DNA of 64,000 nt from an uncultured Bacilli bacterium (GTDB lineage Bacteria > Bacillota_I > Bacilli_A > RF39 > UBA660). A program made the position numbers and the translations under genes. The stretch covers positions 62,001 through 126,000 of the forward strand of contig CAKPKR010000001.1 in assembly GCA_934167465.1 (NCBI GenBank), written 5' to 3'. Of this stretch, positions 44,004-51,956 are shown piece after piece. Position 1 is the stretch's first letter; every line of letters begins with the position of its first letter. The notes under the pieces were generated by a model. That model did not search any database, was not told the origin of the DNA, and saw only the letters and a program-made list of their open reading frames with translations.

Positions 44004-44081
44004 TTATTTATATAATAAAGTAAAAATTATAACAAATAATAGAATTATTATTAAAAATAAAGATATTTCTCTTTTTGTCAT
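44004..44081 (-). CDS. 25-residue hydrophobic peptide, possible type I toxin
   Basis: ATG at 44081 with an AAGGTGGTGAT ribosome site. Product: MTKREIS, a hydrophobic helix (LFLIIILLFVIIFTLLY) and Lys. Before it, CCTTCT-AGAATA-AGAAGG forms a hairpin that would hide the ribosome site. Downstream lies the shared hairpin of the facing RNA. Short, charged-start, one-helix peptides with hidden ribosome sites and overlapping RNAs are typical of type I toxin systems. No homologue recognised. Confidence 0.45.
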   Translation of the reverse strand: MTKREISLFLIIILLFVIIFTLLYK

Positions 44082-44218
44082 AATATCACCACCTTCTTAT
44101 TCTAGAAGGAATGCACTAACACCAATTAAATATATCGGTTTATATTTTACTATAATTTTTACTTTTTTCATCTATTTTTTTACATACAAATTCCGACAAA
44201 TTTACCTAATTAATTATA

Positions 44219-44243
44219 AAAAGACAAATTTTATTTGTCTTTT
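44219..44243 (-). terminator. Terminator of the 162-residue pilin gene
   Basis: AAAAGACAAAT (44219-44229) and ATTTGTCTTTT (44233-44243), covering the stop codon. Confidence 0.8.
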
Positions 44244-44719
44244 GTTTGTTCATTTAAATATTCTAATGCCTCATGAACTGTAGTGGCTTTCCAGTTCTCA
44301 TCATTTGGCGTAAACGAAACTTGAGTTGCCGTTATAACTTCATAATGTTTTTCTAATAATTTATATTTATATTCATTGTCATCATTTAAAAACAATTCAA
44401 CTGTGTAATCTTCTTCTTTTACATTTTTTTTATTTTTTGGATCTATAATTGTTGCTTTTAGATACCCCGATTCTAATAATTCTTCAAAATAAACATATAC
44501 TTTTTGATTATTATTGTTTAACTCTGGATATTTATCAATATTTTTTTGAACATATGCTTCTGTTGATAAAAATATGTCACTTAAAAATCTTTCATATTCA
44601 TTTTGTTTCAAATTTTTATATAAATTAGTAATTTCAGGTACTACAATTAAAAATATTGTTATTAAAACTGATAATACAACTAACATTTCTACTAATGTGA
44701 ATCCATTTTTATTTTTCAT
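44231..44719 (-). CDS. Type IV pilin-like protein with C-terminal shared module
   Basis: 162 residues. Leader MKNKNG then FTLVEMLVVLSVLITIFLIVVPEI with Glu5. The exported part has EAYVQKNIDKYPELNNNNQKVY, LLESGYLKATIIDPKNKK (shared with the pilin at 42739-43101) and ends in ITATQVSFTPNDENW...TVHEALEYLNE, the module also found in the exported paralogues and in 50379-51878. A minor pilin is likely; the C-terminal tag may be a docking or assembly signal (inference). Confidence 0.82.
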   Translation of the reverse strand: MKNKNGFTLVEMLVVLSVLITIFLIVVPEITNLYKNLKQNEYERFLSDIFLSTEAYVQKNIDKYPELNNNNQKVYVYFEELLESGYLKATIIDPKNKKNVKEEDYTVELFLNDDNEYKYKLLEKHYEVITATQVSFTPNDENWKATTVHEALEYLNEQTKDK

Positions 44720-44745
44720 ACTATCACCTTAATTTATTATAGCAA

Positions 44746-44775
44746 AAAAATAAATAGTTTTAAACTATTTATTCA
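44746..44775 (-). terminator. Terminator overlapping the gapA stop codon
   Basis: AATAAATAGTTT (44749-44760) and AAACTATTTATT (44762-44773), T run on the minus strand. Confidence 0.8.
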
Positions 44776-45778
44776 TTAATTTTCCTAGATACTTAGCTGT
44801 TCTAACCATTTGAGTAGTATAACCCATTTCATTATCATACCAAGCAATGATTTTAACTAATTGTCTACCATCAGATTCTAATACTGATGTTGATAATCCA
44901 TCAACTAAAGATCCTAAATGTGATCCTATTATATCGCTTGAAACAACTGGATCATATGTTATATCAATTGTTTCGTTTTTATTGATTTCAAATACTTTAT
45001 TAATATTTTCTACTGTTGTTTTTACTTTTAGTTCTAGTGTTAAATCAATTACAGAACCTGTTGTTACTGGAACACGCATTGCCATTCCATCTAATTTTCC
45101 TTCTAAATTAGGTAATACTCTACCAATGGCAGCAGCAGCACCTGTTGTAGCAGGAATTATATTTGCAGCAGCAGCTCTTCCTCTTCTTGCTTTAATTCCT
45201 TTTTTATGTGGAACATCTAATGTAGCTTGATCATTTGTATATGCATGAACAGTAGTCATATATCCTTTTTCAATTTTAAAATAATAATCTAATATTCTAA
45301 GTACTGGCGCTAAACAATTTGTTGTACAAGAAGCTGCAGATATAATTTCTTCACTTCCATCTAATGTTTTTTCATTAACGTTATAAACTATTGTTTTTAA
45401 ATCTCCTTTTGCTGGAGCACTGATTATTACTTTTTTTGCTCCTGCTTCAATATGAGCATAAGCAGCATCTTTATCAGTAAACTTTCCAGTACATTCAAAT
45501 ACGATATCTACCTCTAATTCTTTCCAAGGTAAATTTTTAGGATCCATTTCAGAGTATATTCTGACTTTTCTTTCACCCACTACAATAGAATCTTCTGTAT
45601 TGCTGATTTCATTTACTCTATAATTTCTATGACTTGTATCATATTTTAATAAATAAGCTAGTTGTTCAGCGTCAGTTAAATCGTTGATAGCAACTACTTC
45701 AAAATTTGAATCTTCTTCCATTAATCTAAATACTAATCTACCTATTCTTCCAAATCCATTTATTGCGACTTTTATCAT
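44765..45778 (-). CDS. gapA: Glyceraldehyde-3-phosphate dehydrogenase
   Basis: 337 residues. VAINGFGRIGRLVFR for NAD binding, Asp33-type INDLTD (NAD rather than NADP preference), catalytic Cys151 in SAASCTTNCLAP, HAYTNDQATLDVPHK, and WYDNEMGYT. It oxidises glyceraldehyde 3-phosphate in glycolysis. It is read alone, with its own terminator. Confidence 0.97.
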   Translation of the reverse strand: MIKVAINGFGRIGRLVFRLMEEDSNFEVVAINDLTDAEQLAYLLKYDTSHRNYRVNEISNTEDSIVVGERKVRIYSEMDPKNLPWKELEVDIVFECTGKFTDKDAAYAHIEAGAKKVIISAPAKGDLKTIVYNVNEKTLDGSEEIISAASCTTNCLAPVLRILDYYFKIEKGYMTTVHAYTNDQATLDVPHKKGIKARRGRAAAANIIPATTGAAAAIGRVLPNLEGKLDGMAMRVPVTTGSVIDLTLELKVKTTVENINKVFEINKNETIDITYDPVVSSDIIGSHLGSLVDGLSTSVLESDGRQLVKIIAWYDNEMGYTTQMVRTAKYLGKLMNK

Positions 45779-45835
45779 TTTTATTCCCCTTTTCTATTCA
45801 TATAATAATTATTTTTATATTAAAATTTTGTCGTA

Positions 45836-47500
45836 TTATTTAAAGAAACAACTTTTTCCAATAAATTCTCTAAGTACTGAGTCTGAAGGAATGTTATCAC
45901 TTGGTATTGGTAAAAAGTTTCTTAAGAAATTTATAAGTCTTAATGCTTCTGCATAACATTCATCGTTTTCATTAACTGAAAATAATAATGGTTCAGCGTA
46001 TGTTTTTAATATACCAACTTCGTAAATAAGCGCTGAATTTAAGATTACATCAACATCATCTTGATAGGGAAAGACATATTTTTCTTCTCCCTCTCTTATT
46101 TTTTTCCACATTTTTAATGTAGCTGCTGCTGAAGCTGATCTATATTGATTATCTCTAATTATTCTTCTTAATTTTCTTGTATCACTTGTATGTATGCGAT
46201 TGTGATTATCAATATTTAATTGTGTTAAAGCACTTATATAGATTTTAAATTTATGATTTCTTTCAATTGACATTGTTAAATCATCATTTAGAGCATGTAA
46301 TCCTTCAATTATAATTATATCGTTATCTCCTAATTCTAGATTTTTACCTCTATATTCTCTTTTTCCTAGTATAAAATTATATTCTGGTAATTCCACTCTT
46401 CCTCCATCAAATAGTTTCATTAGATGTTTATTGAATAGTGTCACATCAACACAGTTAAGTGATTCTGTATCTAATTCTCCATTTGGTAAAAGAGGGGTTT
46501 TATCACGATCATAGAAATAGTCATCTATTGATATTTGATGTGTTCTTAATCCTTTACTTTGTAAATATATTTCTAATTTTTTACTTGTTGTTGTTTTTCC
46601 ACTTGATGATGGTCCAGCAATAAGAACAATTTTTATATTTTTTCTATTATCATATATTTCGTTAGCAATTTCAGCTAATTCATTATTGTATTGAACTTCA
46701 GATAATCTTATTAGTTCATTATATTTACCATCTGAAACTATTTCATTTAAATCAGCTGCATTAGTTATTCCAATACTTTCTCCCCATTTAGCGTAATCAA
46801 TAAATGTATTAAATAATTTTTCGTGATGTTTATAATCTAAAGTACATTCTGGATTATAGACATCTGGATAGCTTACAACAAATCCATTATCTTTTATATA
46901 AGTTAGTTTAAAATCATCTATCAAACTAGTTTTATATGTTAATTCTCCATAGAAATAATCATATATGTCATCTATTCTATATAAATTTACATATGTATTA
47001 CTAATATATTTTAAAGCTTTTACTTTATCTATTTGTTTTTTCTTTTTAAAATATTTTATTGCATCGTATCTAGAAACACTTACCTTGTTAATTATATAGT
47101 CTTCTTTTACTATTTCCATCATTTTATCATATATTTTTCTAACAGTGGACTTATCAATATCAGCATTTACAACATCTACATAAAATCCTTTATCGATAGA
47201 GAAATCAATTACAACATCAACATCTTCACCTAATAATTTTTTTGTTGCTACTACAAGTAAGAATTGTAATGTCCTGCCATATATAGCATTACCTGTTGGA
47301 TCACTTCTATCCATAAAATCTATTTTACTACTTCTTGTTAAAGGTTCATTTAATTCAACAATATTGCTATCTACTTTAGCTGCTAAAATTGGATAATTAT
47401 AATATTTTTTAAAGTTATCTGCTATTTCAGATAATTTAATTCCAGTCATAAATTCTTTTATTTCTAAGTCTTTGTAATTCACTTTAATTACTTTGCTCAT
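45836..47500 (-). CDS. Nucleoside kinase with N-terminal TGS/ThrRS-like domain
   Basis: 554 residues. N-terminal TGS-like (1-70) and threonyl-tRNA synthetase second-domain-like part (75-185, GRTLQFLLVVATKKLLG, DFSIDKGFYVDV), then a P-loop kinase of the uridine kinase/phosphoribulokinase family: IAGPSSSGKTTTSKKLE, ISIDDYFYDRDKTPLLPNGELD and IIIEGLHALND. This three-part design is known in Firmicutes and Thermotoga as a uridine-type nucleoside kinase. Substrate inferred from the family. Confidence 0.85.
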   Translation of the reverse strand: MSKVIKVNYKDLEIKEFMTGIKLSEIADNFKKYYNYPILAAKVDSNIVELNEPLTRSSKIDFMDRSDPTGNAIYGRTLQFLLVVATKKLLGEDVDVVIDFSIDKGFYVDVVNADIDKSTVRKIYDKMMEIVKEDYIINKVSVSRYDAIKYFKKKKQIDKVKALKYISNTYVNLYRIDDIYDYFYGELTYKTSLIDDFKLTYIKDNGFVVSYPDVYNPECTLDYKHHEKLFNTFIDYAKWGESIGITNAADLNEIVSDGKYNELIRLSEVQYNNELAEIANEIYDNRKNIKIVLIAGPSSSGKTTTSKKLEIYLQSKGLRTHQISIDDYFYDRDKTPLLPNGELDTESLNCVDVTLFNKHLMKLFDGGRVELPEYNFILGKREYRGKNLELGDNDIIIIEGLHALNDDLTMSIERNHKFKIYISALTQLNIDNHNRIHTSDTRKLRRIIRDNQYRSASAAATLKMWKKIREGEEKYVFPYQDDVDVILNSALIYEVGILKTYAEPLLFSVNENDECYAEALRLINFLRNFLPIPSDNIPSDSVLREFIGKSCFFK

Positions 47501-47614
47501 ATATAATCCCTCTTATTCTATATATATTTTACCAAAAATATATTATTTTGTCACACTTTTTAATGAATATTTTAGAATATTTATACTATTATAATTTATA
47601 GAGAGGATGATTGT

Positions 47615-48184
47615 ATGAATTTAATTCCCAGTGTGCTTGAAAAGAGTAGTAGTGGCGAAAGAGTTTATGATATATATTCTAGACTTTTAAAAGATAGAAT
47701 TATTCTTATTAGTGATGAAATTAATGATAGTAATGCAAATGTGGTGATTGCTGAACTGCTGTATTTAGATTCTTTAAATCATAATGACATAAGTATTTAT
47801 ATTAATTCACCCGGTGGTAGTGTTACTGCTGGAATGGGTATATATGATACTATGAATTTTATAAAATCAGATGTTTCTACTATTTGTGTTGGAATGGCTG
47901 CAAGTATGGCTGCATTTTTACTTAGTAGTGGTACTAAAGGTAAAAGATATGCTCTTCCTAATAGTGAAGTTATGATTCATCAACCATTAGGTGGTGCTCA
48001 AGGGCAAGCTACAGAAATTAAAATAGCTGCTGAAAGAATTTTAAAGTTAAGGGATAAATTAAATAAGTATTTATCTGAAAATACAGGTAGAGATTTGAAA
48101 ACTATTGAAAAAGATACTGATAGAGATAATTTTATGAGTGCTGAAGAGGCATTAAAATATGGAATAATTGATAAAGTTTTATAG
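47615..48184 (+). CDS. clpP: ATP-dependent Clp protease proteolytic subunit
   Basis: 189 residues. Catalytic triad Ser97 (GMAASMAA), His122 (MIHQP) and Asp171 (DTDRDNFM); INSPGGSVTAGMGIYDTM is the oligomer and substrate loop. Forms the tetradecameric chamber used with ClpX/ClpC. GAGAGGATGATTGT precedes the ATG. Divergent from the nucleoside kinase gene with a shared intergenic promoter region of 114 bases; no CtsR heptad seen there. Confidence 0.97.
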   Translation: MNLIPSVLEKSSSGERVYDIYSRLLKDRIILISDEINDSNANVVIAELLYLDSLNHNDISIYINSPGGSVTAGMGIYDTMNFIKSDVSTICVGMAASMAAFLLSSGTKGKRYALPNSEVMIHQPLGGAQGQATEIKIAAERILKLRDKLNKYLSENTGRDLKTIEKDTDRDNFMSAEEALKYGIIDKVL

Positions 48185-48210
48185 AAAAAGAGACAAAAGT
48201 CTCTTTTATT
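48183..48210. terminator. Bidirectional terminator after clpP
   Basis: AAAAGAGAC (48186-48194) and GTCTCTTTT (48199-48207) between convergent genes. Confidence 0.85.
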
Positions 48211-50368
48211 TATAATAACATGTTGTCCCCTTTAAAGTAGCGCCTTCATCACAATAATATTCTCCTACTTCTTCACAATCTTTCCAACTACTACCTCTTC
48301 CATCCCATCTATCAGATCCTGGATTCATATAAGATATTAGATTATTTCTAGAATGTCCATCTGAACAATCATAAGTACATAAGGTTCCATTTCTCCATGA
48401 TTCATATGATGGTTGATAGCAATTATGTGGGTTATAACAACTATAACATTTTGGAACTTTTCGATAATGAGCTTTATAACTATGTTTTGCTTCAAATGTT
48501 GTTGTACCTGTTTTTCCATTATTTCCTGTTGCTGTACATGTTACTATATATGTTCCTTTCTTTTTGGTTGTAGCTGGATCACATACTGATATTCCTCCAG
48601 TTGGTCCATAAGTTACACTTATATTGTCTATAAAATTATAATCTTGTGTTCCAAGTGATAATGAGTCTTTTTCATTTTTTATTGATGGTGCTTTATTATC
48701 TATTTTTACTTGACTTGACTTATAACTAATATTACCTACATTATCTTTTGCTTGGACTGATATATTATTTACTTTACTTTGACTTAATACTAATTCATAT
48801 ACATAATTTGAAATCTTCTTAAATTCCCTTACTGATTCATTAACTCCAAATGTTCTATATCCATATGTGTATATTGGATCCTTTATTTCTCTATAACTTC
48901 CTCCACAAACTTTATTTTCAGGGTGATCCATGTCTGGATAATAAGGATTTATACATTCATATCTAACTGTTGTTCCTGTTTGAATACTGGCTGGTGCTGT
49001 TATTCTTATTGAATTTTCATTTACTCCTGAGCCTCCCAATATTTTTTGATTATCAACTGAATAATAATCTTTTATTTCTATTCTTACTTTTACAGTATTA
49101 CTATTATACCAATCATTATATTTTGGATTGTTTATTTTGGTTCCTTCTATTACTGTTATTGTTATGTCTGGTCCTATACTATCTATATTATTTATCGCAC
49201 ACAAATTATCACAATCTACACAACATTCTGTTGTTCCATTTATTTTAAATGTTTTGTTGCTATTTCCTAATCTATCTCTTGATTTTATATTCAATTTTTG
49301 GGATGTAGTTAATGTCTTTTTATTAGATTTTATCCAATTCTTTCCGCCATCATATGAATATGGTCTTAAAGCTATTCCTACTCCTATATCTGTTGCATTT
49401 ATTTGAATTGTTTTACTTTGTGTCCATTTATCTATGTCTGGTATTGTTACATTAACTACTGGGCCTTCTTTATCTATTCCTCCTACTATTATTTCATTAT
49501 ATACTATTTCTGTTCCTTCTTTTTCTATATATGCTCTTATTGTTTCTTCTTCTTTGATTTCTATTTTTACTTCTTTTTCTTTTACTTCTTTTATTTCTTC
49601 TTTTCTTTTATATTTTTTTACATATCCTTCTTCTACTTCTGGATATGTTATTATTAATTCTTTGGTTGTTGCATATGTATTACTTGATATTTTAAATGTT
49701 GGTGTTTCTAATTCTTTTGTTTTTACTTCTATCGTTTTTGTTGTTTTTTGATTTTTTCCGTTTGTTGATATTACTTTTATTGTATATTTTGTATTTGGTT
49801 TTAATCCTTTTATTTTTTTTGCTTCTGTTATTATTCCTTTTTCTTTATTTTTTGTTACTTTTGTACATTCGTTATTTAGACAATATTCATATTCTTTTAT
49901 TCCTGAACCACTATCTTGTGTTTTTATCATTAAGTTTATTTCGGTTCTTGTTGTTTTTAATTCTTTTATTTTTAAGCTTGGTGGTGTATTATCTAATGAT
50001 TCACAGTTACCTTTACTTATTTTTATTTTGCTTTTTACTCCATTCGCACAATATGTTCCATCTGTTACATTTTCTAATTCTATTTGTCCTTCTTTATTTC
50101 TTTTTACTATTCCTGATATAAAAGGATTATTTTTTAGTTCTAGTTTTTTACTTTTTGCTTCTATTCCTTCTACTGGAAAATCATTATTTTCCATATTTTT
50201 ACTTACATATTCTTTTGTTGCATCCAATAAATTACTTGCATTTATTTCAAATGTTTTTTGTTTTGATGTCTCGATATTATTTGTTACTACTCCGATTGTT
50301 ATCATACTTATTACGGCTAGTACTACTATTGTTGCCAATAATTCTATCAATGTAAAACCTTTTTTCAT
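48206..50368 (-). CDS. Large pilin-like surface protein with Ig/FN3-like repeats
   Basis: 720 residues. Class III leader MKKG then FTLIELLATIVVLAVISMITIGVV with Glu5, pilin-like helix end (EINASNLLDATKEYVSKNM), then FN3-like domains (TPPSLKIKELKTTRTEINLMIKT to IEVKTKE at about 130-220), Ig-like parts beginning KEGPVVNVTIPDIDKW and SIGPDITITVIEG with W-x-S/N-x-V segments, and a Cys-rich C-terminus (KCYSCYNPHNCYQP...). The plan suits a pilus tip adhesin mounted on a pilin base. Cysteines in pairs suggest disulfides. Target unknown. Confidence 0.75.
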   Translation of the reverse strand: MKKGFTLIELLATIVVLAVISMITIGVVTNNIETSKQKTFEINASNLLDATKEYVSKNMENNDFPVEGIEAKSKKLELKNNPFISGIVKRNKEGQIELENVTDGTYCANGVKSKIKISKGNCESLDNTPPSLKIKELKTTRTEINLMIKTQDSGSGIKEYEYCLNNECTKVTKNKEKGIITEAKKIKGLKPNTKYTIKVISTNGKNQKTTKTIEVKTKELETPTFKISSNTYATTKELIITYPEVEEGYVKKYKRKEEIKEVKEKEVKIEIKEEETIRAYIEKEGTEIVYNEIIVGGIDKEGPVVNVTIPDIDKWTQSKTIQINATDIGVGIALRPYSYDGGKNWIKSNKKTLTTSQKLNIKSRDRLGNSNKTFKINGTTECCVDCDNLCAINNIDSIGPDITITVIEGTKINNPKYNDWYNSNTVKVRIEIKDYYSVDNQKILGGSGVNENSIRITAPASIQTGTTVRYECINPYYPDMDHPENKVCGGSYREIKDPIYTYGYRTFGVNESVREFKKISNYVYELVLSQSKVNNISVQAKDNVGNISYKSSQVKIDNKAPSIKNEKDSLSLGTQDYNFIDNISVTYGPTGGISVCDPATTKKKGTYIVTCTATGNNGKTGTTTFEAKHSYKAHYRKVPKCYSCYNPHNCYQPSYESWRNGTLCTYDCSDGHSRNNLISYMNPGSDRWDGRGSSWKDCEEVGEYYCDEGATLKGTTCYYK

Positions 50369-50378
50369 GTTCCACCTT

Positions 50379-51878
50379 TTATAATTTTCTCAAATATTCT
50401 AAAGCATCATGAACTGTTTTAACATTCCAATTTTTGTCATCTGGATCGAACAATACTTGATCTGCTGTTATTATTTTTTTATTTGTTGTTTTATCACTTT
50501 CTCCAATTTTTATCCATAAATCAACTGATTTTGTTATTAATGTATCATTATAACCGTAAATTCCATTTGTTCCATTCAATGATCCTATTTCATAATGCTT
50601 TTTATCAGAAGTTGTAATTAAAGAATTAGATGTCCCACTTAATTGTAATCCTTTAAAATTATTTGTATTGAAATCGTTTTTTATTAATTCAAATCCTGTT
50701 ATACTATTTGAACTAGTAAAATTACTTGTTTGTTTCCATCTAATCACATTGTATTTATAATTTTCAGGATATTCTAATAATAGTTCATATTTATTATCAA
50801 CAATAAAGTCTTTTAAATAATATAAAATACTTTTTTTATGAATTGTATCATAGCCTCCGGAAATTAAAACTTGAGCTTTGGCATCCCAATATATAGTACC
50901 AGTTCTATTATTATAATGATAAAGTCTAAGCCATTTAGCTTTTTCTGTTTCTTTGATTGGAACATAGACATTACCTACTAATTTTACTCTTGGCTCTTCA
51001 AATGCTGATACAATTACATTATTATCTTCGTAATTATATATAGGTTTATATTCTATATTCGCTGTTGAAACAGATAAATTATAATCATAGTATCTTTTAG
51101 TAGATTCTATACTATGATAAGAATATAAATAATCAATATTGTAGGTTCTACCTAAGTCAATTATAACGCATGTTCCATCTGTTGACTTTGTATTTAAGTT
51201 ACCGTCAACAATATAATTATTACTACCTATTTCTTTATTGTCCTTATCATATATTTTTACATTCTTATTGAGAGCAACATCTTCTCCTTTAACTATTGCT
51301 CTTATTTCAGCCCATTCATTTGTATTATCTACATCATTACCAGATATGCAATCTTTTATGAATCTAACTTGATTCATTGTTTTATTCTTTCTAATCGTTT
51401 CTATATATTTTACAGAAATTTTAGGTGTTATGTTTACGGATTTTTCTTCATATTCAGTATTAAGAAAATATTTATTATTAAATGTTTCAACATTTGTATA
51501 CGTAGAATTATCAACTTTTAATAGTAAGTTTGTTAATTCTTTGTTCCCATACATTTCTGCACTATTTTCATTAATTTTTAAATATATTTTTTCACCAGCA
51601 TTAAGATAAATTTGTGATTTTAATGTGGATGAATTTGAACTTCTTAAAGTGATATTATAATATCCTTTAAGTAATATTTTATATTCACATACTCCTTTAA
51701 CACATTCGAATTCTTTTATTTCAGTATTTGAACCTACTTCATTTAAAACTTTGTTTTTTAATTGGTCTAATACAGTTTTCCTAGTATTAAACATTGCTAG
51801 TAAAGCAATTAACATAATAATAAATAAAACCAATAAACCATAAATAATACCTGATACAGCAAACCCTTTATTATTCAT
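50379..51878 (-). CDS. Large pilin-like surface protein with discoidin-like domain and C-terminal module
   Basis: 499 residues. Starts MNNKG then FAVSGIIYGLLVLFIIMLIALLAMF; Glu5 of classical pilins is missing. Residues about 165-275 resemble a discoidin (F5/8 C) fold: NEWAEIRAIVKGEDVALNKNV, YIVDGNLNTKSTD, CVIIDLGRTYNIDYL. The end reads ITADQVLFDPDDKNW...TVHDALEYLRKL, the module of 44231-44719 and the exported paralogues. Ten bases before the next pilin-like gene, so the two are co-made. Carbohydrate or surface binding is inferred. Confidence 0.7.
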   Translation of the reverse strand: MNNKGFAVSGIIYGLLVLFIIMLIALLAMFNTRKTVLDQLKNKVLNEVGSNTEIKEFECVKGVCEYKILLKGYYNITLRSSNSSTLKSQIYLNAGEKIYLKINENSAEMYGNKELTNLLLKVDNSTYTNVETFNNKYFLNTEYEEKSVNITPKISVKYIETIRKNKTMNQVRFIKDCISGNDVDNTNEWAEIRAIVKGEDVALNKNVKIYDKDNKEIGSNNYIVDGNLNTKSTDGTCVIIDLGRTYNIDYLYSYHSIESTKRYYDYNLSVSTANIEYKPIYNYEDNNVIVSAFEEPRVKLVGNVYVPIKETEKAKWLRLYHYNNRTGTIYWDAKAQVLISGGYDTIHKKSILYYLKDFIVDNKYELLLEYPENYKYNVIRWKQTSNFTSSNSITGFELIKNDFNTNNFKGLQLSGTSNSLITTSDKKHYEIGSLNGTNGIYGYNDTLITKSVDLWIKIGESDKTTNKKIITADQVLFDPDDKNWNVKTVHDALEYLRKL

Positions 51879-51929
51879 AATTGCCTCCTATTATACTATT
51901 AATATTTTATAATATTTTGCTTTTATAGT

Positions 51930-51956
51930 CAACAAAACACACATTAAATGTGTGTC
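51930..51956 (-). terminator. Terminator overlapping the ligA stop codon
   Basis: ACACACATT (51937-51945) and AATGTGTGT (51947-51955); T-rich tail on the minus strand. Confidence 0.7.

Noticed and set aside
43891..44283. Plus-strand frame of 130 codons across the 43749-44230 gap
   Set aside because: No ribosome site, runs through three hairpins and a terminator, and covers the opposite pilin gene end; the RNA and peptide reading fits better.
49403..50384. Long plus-strand frames rich in Phe, Tyr and Leu
   Set aside because: They are shadows opposite the Lys/Glu/Thr-rich 720-residue pilin gene, with no ribosome sites.
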